64,000 nucleotides of DNA from Limnoperna fortunei (GCA_944474755.1 OX104117.1:80762926-80826925); one strand, 5' to 3'; positions 1 to 13,739 are shown, counted from the first letter of the stretch. Numbers and translations are program-made. Notes: generated by a model not told the origin, from the sequence alone.

Positions 1-3000
1 GGAACCAGTAAAAGAGATGCTATTGTAAGTGCTTTATCTAAAGCAGACACAGATGTATTGTCTAAAGAACGGATGAAAGACGGCTTCAAATTTATTATGG
101 AGGCTCGTGTATGTACTTTTTTTATTATGTTTAATACCTGAAGACACGCACACAAAACGTAACTGTCTAAAATTGTTTAACGTATTGTTTGTTTTTCAAA
201 GGGAATCATTTTAAAGAATTGACATAATAATAACAAAGAATAGGCGAATTTTGAGGTTCACAAATAATCTGGCTTCCTTCCATTGTAAGGAAAACTACAT
301 GTAGCACTTTTGGTCAAATAATGAATGTAAAATCAGCTGTTTCAAATTTCCAGTTATATGATGTCAAAATCCAAAAATATTGTCTTCCCAACCTTTTTTA
401 ACGCACGTGCACAATGCCAATAAATAATTAAAAAAACGCAAGGATTCCGATGCCATTAAATAATTAAAAAAAACGCAAGGATTCCCGAATTATTTTTACA
501 CACACATGCGCAACACAGTTAAATAATATGGCAATCTCTTTACAAAATGTCATTATTAGGCACATACTTTGGTACATAGAAGATAATATAAAAACAGTAA
601 AAACTTAAAAATTCAGTAGAGAAATAACTTACGTTCAGGAACGAAATTCATCAACAGAAAATATACCAAAACTACACAGGCATCCGGACACCTTAAGTTA
701 AATGAGGCCATAATATGGATGGAAACTGTGTTAAGCAGCTATTAAATAAATCAGTAAAATGATCAAAACCAGGATGTCTAAAATATAGTTTGACACAGAC
801 TTTTGAGAAAGAACATAAGAACATATGAACACTGTCCAGTGCAGTTTCTTACAAGTATTTTTGTGTTACTGTTTAAACATCTTTTTATGGTTGTATTAGG
901 GAAAATCCACAACAGGTCTGATTTCCGTGGATGACTTAGATGCTGCTGGTAACCTTTTATGTGGAATTGACACTTCTGCTCTTAGCAGACTAGATTCCAA
1001 TGCTTCAGATGAGTATTCTACTAAGATTGAAAAGTGCACACTAGGAGCAACAGAGAGAAAAACATTAGCGTCGACTGTAATGCAAAAACTAAATTTGTAA
1101 GGATAACCGTAAAGCAGTCTGGTACCTGTCATTTGAGATGTTTTGTGATAAATGTGTTTATGAATAATTTTTTTAAAAAGTGTAAAAGATTAGACTAGCT
1201 CATTTTCAATTTGAGATACATCATCTTATTAGGAGATAGCTACAAGAGTACATAGTAGATAAGTCTAGATAGTCTACACGATATTGTCAGTCTAAAAATC
1301 GAAAGTAACTTTTATTCTGCCAATCTGTATTTTAATTTCATGATTTATTTCTATTTAATTTTAATGTATAAAATGTTTTTGAATATCTTGTCACCTCAGA
1401 GTGATCGACAAATATCCGTCAACAAGATCAAATGAAGGCGTATATATTATATACATGTATAGTAAAACAATGTAGGAAATAATTTAAAAAAACGTATTGT
1501 TTCCCTTTGAATAATTTAAATGTATTCGGAAGTATTGTCGAGATTTATTTGTAAATCATCCAGTTGCTATACATAACTTATTGTTTTAAGGGTGTGTATT
1601 TTCATTTTCATTTATATATATTTCCCAGGCACGATGTTAATTTATTTTCATTTTTCGAAACTCCATATATATATAGTTTTTAAAGTTTTGTGTTGAGTGC
1701 ATGGTAACCTGTTTGATTTTAGGAAGGACGGATCAAACGTTGATGCAGTCGGTGTAATGAGATTGGGAACATTGGTTTCCGAAATGTCAGATGCCCAGTT
1801 AGATTCTATTGATAGAGTATGTATCAATATTTGTAATTATTAATTTCAAGAAAGATATTGATTTCAGGTTTTTATTTTTTAGTTGATCATTAATACCTGT
1901 GTGTTGGAAACGCAAACCTACTAATCAAGGAACCAGTCAAAATAAATAGTCTAAATCATATTAAATATAATATCTTCATATCATGCGACGAAGCAAGCAC
2001 TATTTGGTTTGGGGCAATGGGATAATTACAATTTATTTATCATCGTCTTAGGCATGAGACAATTCTTGGCTAGAAATGAACTGAAATGAATTTGTTATTA
2101 CATGTATCGTAATAAATTTGTTTTTCGTAAAATATAATAAAATTAGCGGTTGTTATACCCTTACTGTAACTACATCAGATGTGTAAAAAGTATGTGAAAC
2201 ATATGTGCAAGGAGTGTTTTGTTGTTGTACAAAAACTGTCAAATAGGAGAACTTTTTCAAGAAACTTCATCAAAATCTGCAAAAATTCAAGAAATGTATT
2301 GAACATCGTCCATAATATATATACTAAAAATAATACTGATGAAATAGTTTTATTTGGTTTGACAAAAATATTTTTTAAATTTTTAAAAGTTGTTTTCTTT
2401 TTTTCCTAAACATTTTCATGGGGCATGCCCACCTCGTTGACTTCTATGTTCTGGCTTTAACAAGTCGTAGTGTACGTATGATTACACCATTTATTAAACT
2501 CCTTGATGAAAAAATTACAAACTTTTCGTTGCTTTGTTTCAGTTCTGTACTTGTCAAATATTTATTTAAATTGTTTTAATTTTATTTTTATGGTTGTAAA
2601 ATAAATGTAAGGAGGTTACAGATTATATAGTTGTAAAAACCCAAAATTTATTTTACAACAGAATAAAAAAATGAGACTCGTTCCTTCAACAAATATCGGC
2701 TATGTTATCTGTATGTAGCAGCATTCACATCAGGGGTTTTCTAGCATGATTGGGATCAATGGTATTATTATATACTACATACTCTAGGTTGGTATTATAA
2801 CATAGTAATTATGATATAGTTTGTGTGACTTATATATCAGTTGAACGTATTTTACAGTCAATACTATGTGACATGGGTGATAAAATAGTATCAGCATTTA
2901 AAGAAAAAGAGGAAAAAGACACACAAAGAAAAAAGAAAGGATTCAAAATGGATACAACCTCTAGTGACGATAGTACATACACGACAAACAAACAAAGAGT

Positions 3001-6000
3001 TATGAAAAAATTACTGTCTGTGCAAGATGCCTGCTCAAGTACCTCCAGTGGTGCATCCGGTCGTAGAAAAAGATCGTCAAGTAAGACAATAATTTATACT
3101 TTCTGTGTAATTTACTTAGTAAATGAATTATGCTTTAATTGCCCTATGTTATGTTAATTGAATTTTATTGCCAAAGTGGAAATTTAAACAGTTTGAATAT
3201 AGAAAATGTTTTGTTCTTTTGTTACCTTATACCATTTGTAACTAATGTTGTTTACATGATTACGATATTTTTTCAAAAATATTTACTATAATTTTAGAAA
3301 CAGAATATATTTTACCCAACCATTTTCATCAACACACCAACCCACATACTACACATGGAAGCGGGAGGTTGGGCATGCCGTAAAAACTTGGTTTAACCCA
3401 CTATTTATCTTGAAATGCCTGTACCAGGTCAGGGCAATTGCTGTAGTTGCAACATTTTGGTTCTTAGTTCTCAAGTTTGCCGGTTTCTCGCACTTTGATT
3501 TGTGAATTGTGTTTTTGACAGTTTCCTTGATGTTCCATGTTTTGCATCATCTTCACCTTCGCCTGACATGTGTAAAGTGTACAAACGACAAAATAGAAAA
3601 ATGTTGTCTCGATTCTCGGATTTTTTTCTGAAAACATTTACTAACTTCTGGTCCAACTTATATCGAAAAGTTCAAAAAATAAAATTGTTGGCGTCAGTAA
3701 TTTAACATGTACTGGCAATGCAAGGTAGCCTGGGTACATATTCTTGTGCATTGAGCACAATGTGTATAGTATATAACGATACAATTGATAACAATCATAT
3801 GGAATATTTGCATAATGAAACAATAAACAATAGTAAATAATATGCATACAAATGACAACCACGTTTTAAAATCAAGATAAACCAATAATCAAAAATAAAA
3901 ACAACAACACAATGGAACATACACCCAGCAGAATCTTTAAACTCGGAGTTAGAAAATGTATTTAATAGCGATTAATCTTATTACAGCGTCGTTGACTTGC
4001 ACATACATGAGAAGTATCGGAGTATCAGGATTGTCTGCTCTGACTTTAGACCAGATTAACAATATGGGCAACACGGAGTTCACAGATTGTATCGACATAC
4101 TTGGAGCAGTTACTGATTACAGTGAGGACCAAAAGAAAGCTTTGGCTGCTGTAGGAAAGCGAGACCTGGTCAGTTTACACAAAATTCTCCTCCTTAGTAA
4201 TTAACAAAAACAAAGAAAAAACGAAAGGGTTTTGTTTGCAAACCCTTTTGGACTTTAATGCATGTAAAATATTGTGAATCGAATTAAAAATAGTTTCATT
4301 TTTTAGTTGTTAGTTTTACTTTCTGAATTTCATAAAATGTACTTGAATTGTTTTTATTTTAATAATAGGTCTGGGGAAATCCAAGCAACTGGACAGCCAA
4401 TACAGTGTACAGTGCAGGGGTCGTAGTTCAAGGATTGACACTCTCGGAACTGGACACTTTAAGTCTTGACCTAGATGCGATAAGTAAGCTGGGAGAATTC
4501 AGTGGTTGGACAGATACACAGGTAAATACTTTTCCGTAACACATTTTACGTTAGTTCTATTTGAACTTATACAATTTTTGTTTGTTTAAATATCGTTTAA
4601 CGCCACCTTCAGCAATTTTTCAGCCTAATCATGGCGTCTAGATTTATTGGAGGAAGAAGGCGGAGTACCCTGAGAAAACCCCAGACCATAGGTAGGAAAA
4701 CTCGCAAGCCTTGTAATTAAGATTGCAGTCAAGCACTCCCTTCCACAGTGAGACGCAATCCCGCAAACTCAGTGTTGACAGACCACGTGGTCAATAGTAA
4801 TGGACTACCTTAACAACTAGACCACCGAGACCACAACTTATAAAATAGAAACAGCATTCTAATCGGATTACCACATATGCTTTTGATTGCTAGTTTTCTG
4901 CATATTAAATTTTATTTTAATTTAATACATGTAGCTTTCAATATTTTTACAAGTTGGCTTGTGTTTGACAATAACGACCCACATGCTCACATGGAGTCGC
5001 CGACACAGTTAAAAAAATTTTAGATAGCAATGGGATATTGTAACTTGTAACTTCCTTTTGAATTCTTCCACAATAAGATATAAAACCAACATAGTATCTG
5101 TTAAAATAACAAATTAACATGTGAAATATTTAGAATTTTAAATATAAGAAATAAAACAATATAAATAAATTATCATACATCTTTAAGTATACTATGCCTT
5201 AATTAAGACAATTTTCTCGTAAACTATTATTTACTTTAAACATGAAATCTGAACAGAAAAAGACCATATTTGAAAGATGGTTAAAACTGGCGAAAAATAA
5301 TGATGCCAGCAAAATTACGTCGAACGAGCTGATGTCTTTGGGTCACATGACATGTGGAGCAGGAACCAATCATATCGCCGTCATACCCCTTAGCGTTTAC
5401 ACGTAAGTAGTCATAATATCTCTATATAAAAAAGATTAATAAATGTACTAACATTCAATACAATATAATCGCATTTTTAAACGGAAACAACTATTCAGAA
5501 AGTATAGTTCAGAAACCTCAGCTCAGTTATAATTAATACGTGTCTTTTTCTGTTCTCTCTATCAATTGTGGCCTTCAATCATTTATTGTAGGAAAGCTCA
5601 TTTTTTTCTAACTTTTTCATTTTTAACATTGTTGAATAAATCTGGTAAATTTGCAGTATAATTTTACTTATGATTAAAGGAGATGTCTAAAATTAAAAGT
5701 AAGTTTATTAGACTGCTTTTTTCGTGCTTGAACTAATATATAATTTTGAATAGGTTACATATAATGTAATAGACGTTTGCCTTTTATTATATAAATGTTT
5801 GAATGCAAATTATAATTGAAGTGGAAAAAATCCAACCTAACAATTTGATTTAACAACTAAGACAGGATAAGAAATCGCAAAAATACACGAAAACGTTTGT
5901 ATTAAAAATTAAGAAAATGTATGTATTTTATCGCCATTAATAGATTTAAATGCAAATTAGCTTCCTTTTGCTTTTATTTTAACAATTAATATAAATAGAT

Positions 6001-7965
6001 CAGCTGCTGATTCAGTTGGAGAAGTGACAAGTTGTTCTGATGCCCAGCTAAGTTCTTTTGCCACTTTGGCAAAGTCTGCATATGGAAATGTCACATCCTG
6101 GTCTACAACTACCGTGGCAAATGTGGGGATTGTCATAGGTATGTAAGTTGGTCATACTAGTTGAAATTGTCTCAGACTTTTAAAAGATTATTCGACCATT
6201 GCTCTTTGGTAACAGCACCAGTTGTTTATCATGTTGTAGAAAATGACGATAAATTAAGACGAATTCAGTAATAAATGATAAAAGTGTGATATTTGAAATT
6301 ATTAGACCGTCACTATACCTCAAATACCATTGATCAGTTTAAAAATTGAGAGAATACTGATCAAGATTTGTTTTATTTTGTCAAAAGCTATTACAGGATA
6401 TATTTATATGACTCTTATTTAGGTGGCCTGACCACATCGGAATTATCATCCCTCTCTGAAGCGCAGATCAATGCCATTGATTCTAACCTTATTTCATATA
6501 TACCTGCAACAGCTTTTTCGGTGAGTATAATAGTATGTTCAACATGCTGAAGCACGAATTTCCATAAAAGACCAATAACAAACTTAAGAAAACTATAAGA
6601 GAGATAACTCTTATTCTTATTCTTCCTTACGACAACCACGAGTTTGTTTTTTTTTAATGTTGTTGAACACAACTTTTCACAACTTTTCAGCTATATAGTT
6701 GCGTTATTATTACAGGAGGAAACCGGAGTACTCGGGGAAAAAACCTTACCTTCGGTGGAGAAAAAACTTTACAACCTTTGTTAATTAAGATTGAAGTCTA
6801 GCACAAACTGACTGCAGTGAGACTCGAACCTGCAACCTTGTTATCCATGTGATGGATAGTAGATGATTAACTAATTATTGTACTTGGCCACCGAGACCCA
6901 ATAACCACTAGATAAATCATAGGTTGCTCTCGTCTTAAATAAAGCGGAGATATTGGTCATATGTAAAGATGCTCTTCTCAGTTATGATTAAGTTCACATA
7001 ATTGTTTTACTGTTGCTCAAAAAACAATATGAAAAATTGGATAATATAACATTTTTATTGAGTTACTTTGAAAATGTTTACAGCAAAATATTTTCATCTT
7101 ATACATTTAGCATTTCTGTAATTAATGTAATTTGAACAGGCATTCACTGCCACACAGATTGCAACATTCAGTACAAGTCAGGCTCAGTCGACAACAGTAT
7201 CCCAAAGAAGTGTTTTAAATTCCGGCCAATTGTCAGCTTTGTCAACTGTGGCTGGAACAACTTTCTCAGGATGTATGTTGTAGAGGATATATATTTGTTG
7301 ATTTAAAATTTGTATCGTTGGCATTAGTGATTTAGGGATACCATATTAAAATTAGCCAATCATGTGTTAATGTAGAAATAGCGGAAATTCGAACCATATT
7401 AGAGAAGATGACTGTCTGTCTTCACAAGCCAACTATTTGCAATAGAATTTATCAATTTTTAACAAGCCTACATACATTTCAAATCAGAGTCTTTAAATCT
7501 ATACACAATTTAATTTTACTCTGTTTTATATTTATTATCAGGGATGGAACTAATTTAATATGTGACCGATTCATTTTATGATAAATAATAATTACACTGT
7601 ATTCCGGATTAAGTTATGAACAAAAATGCTTTAACGAAGCAAGAGTTGAAACATGCTTTTGGGGAGCTCAGTTTGTATGTAGCTTTCCATATTATTATAT
7701 TTCAGTAATTTAGTAATTTATTATAGAGGAACCGTAGTAGACTGTGGGTCGTTTTTATGTACAGTCTGCATTAAATTTTCTTTTTACATGATGTTGTTTC
7801 CTTATTTTGCTGTCAATATACATATCATATCGTTGTTGATTTTTGTTATATGTTGAATAAAGTAATTTAAAATGTATGTGATATTTTACAGGTGACATTA
7901 TCCGAACATCGTGGACTCTAGCAGTTTTCTTTACGTTCCTGTCGATGTGGTTGGGACGTAACTAA
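1..7965 (+). CDS. Mesothelin/otoancorin/stereocilin-like GPI-anchored protein, 3' part (11 exons)
   Basis: Exons that splice in frame with GT..AG borders: 1-108, 900-1096, 1723-1816, 2858-3080, 3987-4168, 4369-4521, 5257-5402, 5999-6138, 6423-6520, 7140-7272 and 7892-7965 (TAA). Together they give 515 codons; the start lies upstream of the window. Exon phases fit at every junction. The protein is a run of short Leu/Ser-rich helical repeats of the type LSALTLDQINNMG, LTLSELDTLSLD and LTTSELSSLSEAQINAID, which resemble the superhelical repeats of the mesothelin/otoancorin/stereocilin superfamily. A dibasic RRKR (residues 202-205 of this fragment) lies in a Ser-rich linker and would suit furin-type cleavage, as known for mesothelin precursor. 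The last residues form a hydrophobic tail (WTLAVFFTFLSMWL) followed only by GRN, like a GPI-attachment signal. Likely a cell-surface adhesion or matrix protein. The family call rests on repeat pattern alone and could be another alpha-solenoid protein. Confidence 0.68.
3350..3560 (+). repeat. Dispersed repeat in intron 4 (second copy at 53425-53610)
   Basis: The block running from GGTTTAACCCAC through AAATGCCTGTACCAGGTCAG to the ACTTTGATT..TTTTGACAGTTTC segment recurs at 53425-53610 in the same order and strand. No coding potential is evident. It is probably the tail of an interspersed element. Confidence 0.6.
4590..4838 (-). mobile_element. tRNA-derived SINE, intron 6 copy
   Basis: Read on the minus strand it begins with a tRNA-like head (CGGTGGTCTAGTTGTTAAGG, an A-box-like stretch) and ends near CTGAAGGTGGCGTTAAACGA. 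Between these lie the shared GTGGTCTGTCAACACTGAG and CTCCGCCTTC.. segments. Same family as copies at 28838, 31548 and elsewhere. It lies inside an intron in antisense orientation. Confidence 0.75.
6690..6900 (-). mobile_element. tRNA-derived SINE, intron 9 copy, diverged
   Basis: On the minus strand it starts GGGTCTCGGTGGCCAAG, has the B-box-like GGTTCGAGTCTCACTGCAG, and carries the GAGTACTCCGGTTTCCTCC segment shared by the family. More diverged than the intron 6 copy and truncated at its 3' end. Confidence 0.7.
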
Positions 7966-7996
7966 ATGAATTTAACACGACTATGAAATACGACAC

Positions 7997-8002
7997 AATA
8001 AA
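7997..8002 (+). promoter_or_regulatory. Polyadenylation signal of the mesothelin-like gene
   Basis: AATAAA 32 bases past the TAA stop of the last exon, in an otherwise featureless AT-rich 3' UTR. Position and sequence fit a canonical cleavage signal, which supports the exon chain ending here. Confidence 0.7.
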
Positions 8003-9400
8003 GTTTTACAAAAATACGAAATTTGCAACAAAGATGTAAAAGCGTCTGCATATGTTTATGATGTTGCATCTGTGTCATTTTTTATATGTTCAAACTCCAT
8101 ATACTGGGTATTTTTTTCTATAAATAGAACTATATACTTTTTCTCGAAATGTTTTTTTTTTTGCAATTTCTATTAATAATTTCCCTTTCAATTTTCTATT
8201 GTGATAGTTATTTACGTGCAGATTATATATATATATATATATGTTTCTGTAACTTTCCAATATTTAAATTTCATATATATTTTATAAACGTTTATACAAC
8301 GTATACGTCTATTATCTTAAATTCTAAAGTGTTTTTTTCCACAATTTTCGTTGGTTTGCCTTGAAGTTGCACAATTGATATTCATTTACGTTCAGACAAT
8401 GAAAGAATAGTTTGATCTAATTGATTTGTTTCTTCAATTTACTTGTAATTAATGTAAGATGCTATTCTGTGAATTCGTCTTTAATAGTAAAATTTGTTGA
8501 GAGACATTATACAACGTATAACGATACAATGTATAACATGTTAATATGATCCCAGCATTTTAGTTCAAGAGTTAAAACCCGTAACATGATATATCGACAG
8601 GATGGTGGAGCAAAGAATGACAGACAACCAATAATTTTTTTCTTTTATAAATAAAAACTATGTCAAGGTTTAACACCCGGAACAAGATATACGAATAGGC
8701 TGACGGCACAAAAGATGCCAGACAACCAATAGAAATTTTTCCTTGTATACATAAAAACTATATGAAGTATAAACTGCTCAAAGACCGACAGACAACCAAA
8801 CAGAAATGCTTCCTTTTTGATATATACTATATTAAGGTACATTGATTGAAATGATAAAGGAACTAACAATAGTTAAAAAAGACACATCGGCATGCAATTA
8901 CACTGAATATCATCGACATAAAACAAATGTTATTATTTCAAAAACACGCCGAGCACAATTAAGATATTGTGTAACATTTACTGGATGCAGGTGCCATTTT
9001 GGTTTAATTAAAATCTTTTAGTGACAATATGTATCGACAAGATTTTAATGCAGTTGTCAAACCAAATTGTTTAAACAAAATTGTTTAATTTCTTGGTCAA
9101 AACAATTCGAATAAAACAAGGCAAAAGTGAAAATCGTCAAGCTTTTATTCAATCTATTTTTAATGTTTTATAAAAAGAAAAGTAAGAAAACCGATTGGTG
9201 AACAATCGATTAACTAGATATAGCCATAAGACTTAAAGAGGAACTATAAAACAACAAAAACAAAAGTGAGTAACCCAAACTCGATACAAATAATTAATTT
9301 GCAACCTATTCAAAGCAAATAATGATATAAACAAATTCTATTCTTAAAAAAATGAAAATCAGTTGGTGTAAAAATCGAGACATTACTCTTAAAAACGAAA
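8003..9400. other. Intergenic AT-rich stretch
   Basis: No ORF with recognisable content. Contains a short TA run near 8226-8242 and the degenerate tandem repeat at 8560-8850; otherwise nothing seen. Confidence 0.6.
8560..8850. repeat. Degenerate tandem repeat, about 100-bp period, 3 units
   Basis: Three imperfect units each contain GACAGACAACCAA (or GCCAGACAACCAA), then a T-rich stretch, then ATAAAAACTAT. The spacing is about 90-110 bp and units are diverged. Confidence 0.6.
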
Positions 9401-9419
9401 ATTGTATTGTTTACTGCAA

Positions 9420-10245
9420 ATATGTGTTAAATTAAAACGTCGTTGTCTCTAACCTGGTTGACTCGATACCTCGGCTATGTCGATATAATGTTTAAGTCCC
9501 GCATTGTTCCCATTTTTTCTTCTGATGTGTCAATCTCGGTTGTCTCGATATTTCGCTTAACTCCATGAATTTTTGCAGTCCGTACAATGTTAATTAGTGG
9601 AATTTAAACCTCATTGTCTCGAAGCTAATTTTGCTCTCGATATCATTGTCAAAACTAACAATTTCATTTGTATTGTTACTTAATTAGCGTCTGTTTATTC
9701 TATATTTATCAACAGCAAACAGAAAAATTTGAATTGGTAATTTAAAAAAAACAAATTTATAATCCAAGCGCAATACATGCATTCTTAAGGTAAATTGATG
9801 ATCTGCTCATAAGTGTCCGAATTATTTTTTCATGTTTAAATAAAAATGATAATTTCGTTGATTTGTGTGGTTTTGTTTAATTGCTTCAAAGACATTTTAT
9901 TTAGTAAAGTTGACCTGTGTATTGACAGTCTATTTAGTTCTTTAAAATTGTTAACTGATTTGTACTTTCTTCATATGTTTTTCCTTGATTTCGTAATAAA
10001 GTTTATCAATTTGAATTCAATATTTTATTTATTGTCGATTTATTTGAATGGATACAAAACTTCAAAAATCACACGCTACAAATACAAATGATGGCGAAAC
10101 CAGTATATATGAAATAAAATACCCTTACATTTTTGACACATCATATAGTGACGATGACGTTACACCTTAAACTCGGTTGACTCGAACTTCGAATAACTCG
10201 ATATATTTTACGGTCCAACAAACTACGACTTATCGAGGTTTACTG
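9420..10245. mobile_element. Possible pogo/Tigger-like transposon relict end
   Basis: The motif GGTTGACTCGATA or GGTTGTCTCGATAT recurs near 9460, 9537 and 10176. The right edge is TTATCGAGGTTTACTG followed by TA, resembling the CAGTnnACCTCGATAA termini of Tigger elements in reverse. No transposase was found between. Tentative. Confidence 0.35.
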
Positions 10246-11390
10246 TATTTTCATTGTATACAACACTGGTTTGAAAGGACGAACATACATACAGGAAAAT
10301 ATTGACGCCAAAACTGACCTGGTAAAAAAAGTGGAGGAATACCACGCGTCCATTTATGCCGAATCTTTTTCTATCATTAAATCAACTAAATTCGATTATG
10401 TTTCTAAAACGTGTTGACTGTTGTTCAAAATCAATTCAGTTGTTTGTATCAAACCTAGCGTCAAAACAAACGGAAGATATGTCAAAGGTACAATTACAAC
10501 TTTCTTTGTTAGTTTTTTGTCAGATTTTAACTTTTCATTTCTGTTTTTTCTCTTTTTGTCTAATCAGTACATTCAAAGTGATAATTTACGATAGCCATAG
10601 TTGGGAACCAAGTACTTAAAGCTATATAAAAAAAAATAATTTTTAGAAAAATTGCTTTTCTTGTTTTGTATGCGGCATATCCGAAACCCGAGTATCTTTT
10701 GAAACCGGAAATAGTTATCTTCTGCATTAAAACAATATTTCTAAAGATACCCAAGAAATATGTACTAGGACAAGAGATATTGTATTCAAACAACAAACTC
10801 CTATTATCACTGATTTAATTAATATTGAACATAACAGTCCAGCAACTCGTACAATTCAGGTCAGACACTTCCTAATCAGAAGACAGGAATTGATTATCAT
10901 TAAAACAATAAATCATAATTTCACAGTAGCGACGGTCGTTGAGAGGTGTTTCGTCGTGTTCATGTATGATACACGACAATTGACGAAAAATGCGTTCACC
11001 CAGTTTCTTGCATGCTGTTGTATGTATATAATGACTTCCGAAACAAAACCACAATTAACGATTATTAGAATTAGTTTTTATGCGAAAACTACTGTTACCT
11101 GTAAATTTTCTAACGAACTGGTTTTCGATCAATTTTAATTGAATCTCGTAAAATGCGATTTTGGTAGATTCATTTTCGTACTCTTTTGTACCATATGTTT
11201 TTTGGTTGGCTTGTAAGAACGACCACGAAACCTCGTAAACTGCTATGAAATGTATCAGTTGTTTCTGAAAATCTTATACTGATAATGTTCTTTCCCTAAT
11301 TAATGCTAAATTCTGGCACTATTTGTATTCAATCTACCTACCCTCCCCCTAAAATAAAATAATCCACCTTAAGTCGGCGTTTTACCGACG
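10246..11390. other. Intergenic, no feature recognised
   Basis: AT-rich DNA with only chance-length ORFs; nothing recognised on either strand. Confidence 0.5.
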
Positions 11391-11394
11391 GTCT

Positions 11395-11525
11395 TCTAGA
11401 AAATAGACTCGTGAAAAATACAAAATAATACGACAAACGCGATGACTTCATCTTTTCGATTGTCAACTACCCTTTCATCGATAGAAACACTCCACCAGCT
11501 CCCACGTATGGTGTATTACGTTTTT
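11395..11525 (+). pseudogene. Penelope-like RT fragment, small
   Basis: A shifted frame gives residues resembling DDFIFSIVNYPFIDRN followed by PPAPTYGV, matching the segment at 12180-12250 in the adjacent larger fragment. It is truncated on both sides and was probably a second, more eroded copy of the same element. Confidence 0.55.
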
Positions 11526-11819
11526 GTGGTTTTTGATTTTTATTTGCGTTGTATATGTTTGTCTACATCCGGATTTGTGATTGTTTATGGACAGTGACAC
11601 TTTCTATTTCAGGAGTGGAATAATTGAAATGTGGATATTAAAAAATTCAAAAGACCTGATAGACATCTTGAGGTCTTAAACCAGGCTTAAAGTTTTTATA
11701 AAACGCTGCTTTTTCTAGAAAAACTGAAAGAGACGAATATATATAACTGGTAATTAGTCATGACAGAACCTACTTCGTAATCAATGACACTAAATCTAAT
11801 ACTAAATATACTGAAGACC

Positions 11820-12460
11820 AAATCTGTCACATGTTAGATTTTCTGATTGACAACATATTCGACTGTTGGTATTCCAATGGGTACTAATTGTGCTCCTCTC
11901 CTCCCCGACCTGTTTTTGTACTCCCATGAGGCTAAGTTCCCAGAAGGCCTACTGAAGAAGAAAAAAAAGACTCTGGCCCATACCTTTAATTTCACATTCC
12001 GCTATATTGATGATGCTTTGTCCCTCAACAATGCTAAATTTGGTGACTATTTACATTCAATCTACCCTGCGAGCTTGAAATTAAAGACACCACCAATACA
12101 CTAAAGTCAGCCTCTTACTTAGACCTACTTCTAAAAATAGACTGGAAAACTACGAACTTGGCTCTACGACAAGCGTGATGACTTCAAGTTTCCAATTGTC
12201 AACTTCCCGTTCATCGACAGCAACATTCCAGCAGCTTCAGCGTATGGTGTGTACATTTCACAACTTATACCTTATTCTAGATCCTGCGATCGTTATTCTG
12301 ATTTTCTAGACCGATCACTGCTGTTGACTGCTATACTACTCAAAAAAGAGTTTGTTGTACCTAGGTTGATGCTATCTCTCCAGAAGTTCTATGGCAACAC
12401 GACTTAATTGATCATTATGTGAAATCGGTGTCTCAAATACGATCTGACATTTTCACTGAG
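11820..12460 (+). pseudogene. Penelope-like element reverse transcriptase, decayed
   Basis: The + strand encodes GIPMGTNCAPLLPDLFLYS (RT motif region B), then FNFTFRYIDDALSLNN containing the RT catalytic YIDD, then after frameshifts segments such as DDFKFPIVNFPFIDSN and SRSCDRYSDFLDRSLLLT. This order and wording is that of Penelope-type reverse transcriptases. At least two frameshifts and the loss of the N-terminal half and of any GIY-YIG endonuclease make it non-functional. The YIDD part is intact in one 85-codon frame (11847-12104). Confidence 0.78.
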
Positions 12461-12464
12461 TCAT

Positions 12465-12725
12465 AGGTAGTGATTCCTATTCCTGGATTTGACTTTTCCC
12501 TAGACTAGACAATGAGTAACTCGACGGGTGTCTAATTAGAGGCAGGCACTGCTTACTCGTCCGGAGAACCTGGGTGCACCTATGGCTTTTATTGGGTTCG
12601 GGTAACTCTCTTTCTGTGTTTTATGTTTTTGGTTTTTGTGTTTTGTTTGTTTATATCCGGATTTGTAACTGTCACTTGGCTTTTGGCTCTTATTGTTAGG
12701 TCGGTTTTCTTTGCTACTGTGTACC
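12465..12725 (+). repeat. Dispersed repeat downstream of the RT relict (copy at 62637-62870)
   Basis: Shares GATTCCTGGATT, CGACGGGTGTCTAATTAGAG, CTCGTCCGGAG, TTTTATTGGGTT and GGTCGGTTTTCTT with 62637-62870 in the same order. Here it follows the Penelope-like RT directly, so it may be the 3' end of that element. Confidence 0.65.
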
Positions 12726-13735
12726 TATGGACAAAGCCTACCTATAACCTCTAAAATGACTACATAATTAATCTTCCAGTGAACCATCAATGTTTGTCCA
12801 GATGTCTCTTACTTACATGATCGTCGATCAGGTAGGTAACAGCTTTCTTCTTTTGCAATCTTTTCGACGCCAACAGGTACCAGTCGACTCTGGTAGCGAG
12901 ACTGCTGTTTTTTCTGCAAAAGTTAATTTTCTGTTGTAGGCTCTTTGGCCAGAGGATGTGACACGTAAGATGAGGGCGCACCTTCATAAAATAAACAAGG
13001 ATCCATGCATATATCTTCATAATACTTGGTCTGGGGCTTCGTATCATTAGGGTACAATTTCCACTTCTTGGTTAGTACACTAATGGAAATACATTCTGTG
13101 GTCATTTATTCTGGGTCACTGAGAATCCTAGAATTTGTTGCCACCTGGCTAACCGCCCCCTCGATTTTTAAAATTAGTCAGCCATATTAAAGTACCATGG
13201 TCAGTTCTATTTACAAAATGTACTCCATACAAATAATGGTGAAAGTGTTTAACTGTCCTAACTATAGCGAAGAGCTCACTTCTGGTAACTCATTATTGAC
13301 GCTCAGTCTGACCAGAATATGCTATTACATGTCCACTTCCATCATCTCCTATTTGGGATCAGACTACTCGTATTCCCGTGAACTGGCATCGTTATCTAAA
13401 ATAAATTCTTTATCCATTGATGGATAAATCAATACTAGACTCAAAGTCAGAGCTTTCTTTCAGGTATATAAAGCATATTCACATTCATTGGTCCATTTGA
13501 AAAGAACATTCTTTTCAGTCAACTGGTGTAAAGGTATGGCAATTATAGAAAAATCTGTTATGAATTTCCTGTAATATGAACAGGTACCTGAAAATGCTCT
13601 TACATGTTTAACATGATTCGGGGTAGGTCAGTTTGCTACTGCCTCCACTTTCGAAGGGTCCGGTAAAAACTACTTACAATTTGTCCTAACAATTTTACTT
13701 ATTTTTGACATAAAATGACATTTCTTTCTTGCTAT
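12726..13735. other. Unassigned stretch beside the Gypsy relict
   Basis: Short minus-strand ORFs (12787-13105) look protein-like but match no motif that I recognise. They may be eroded downstream pol of the relict at 13740-14200. Nothing else seen. Confidence 0.4.
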
Positions 13736-13739
13736 TTTT

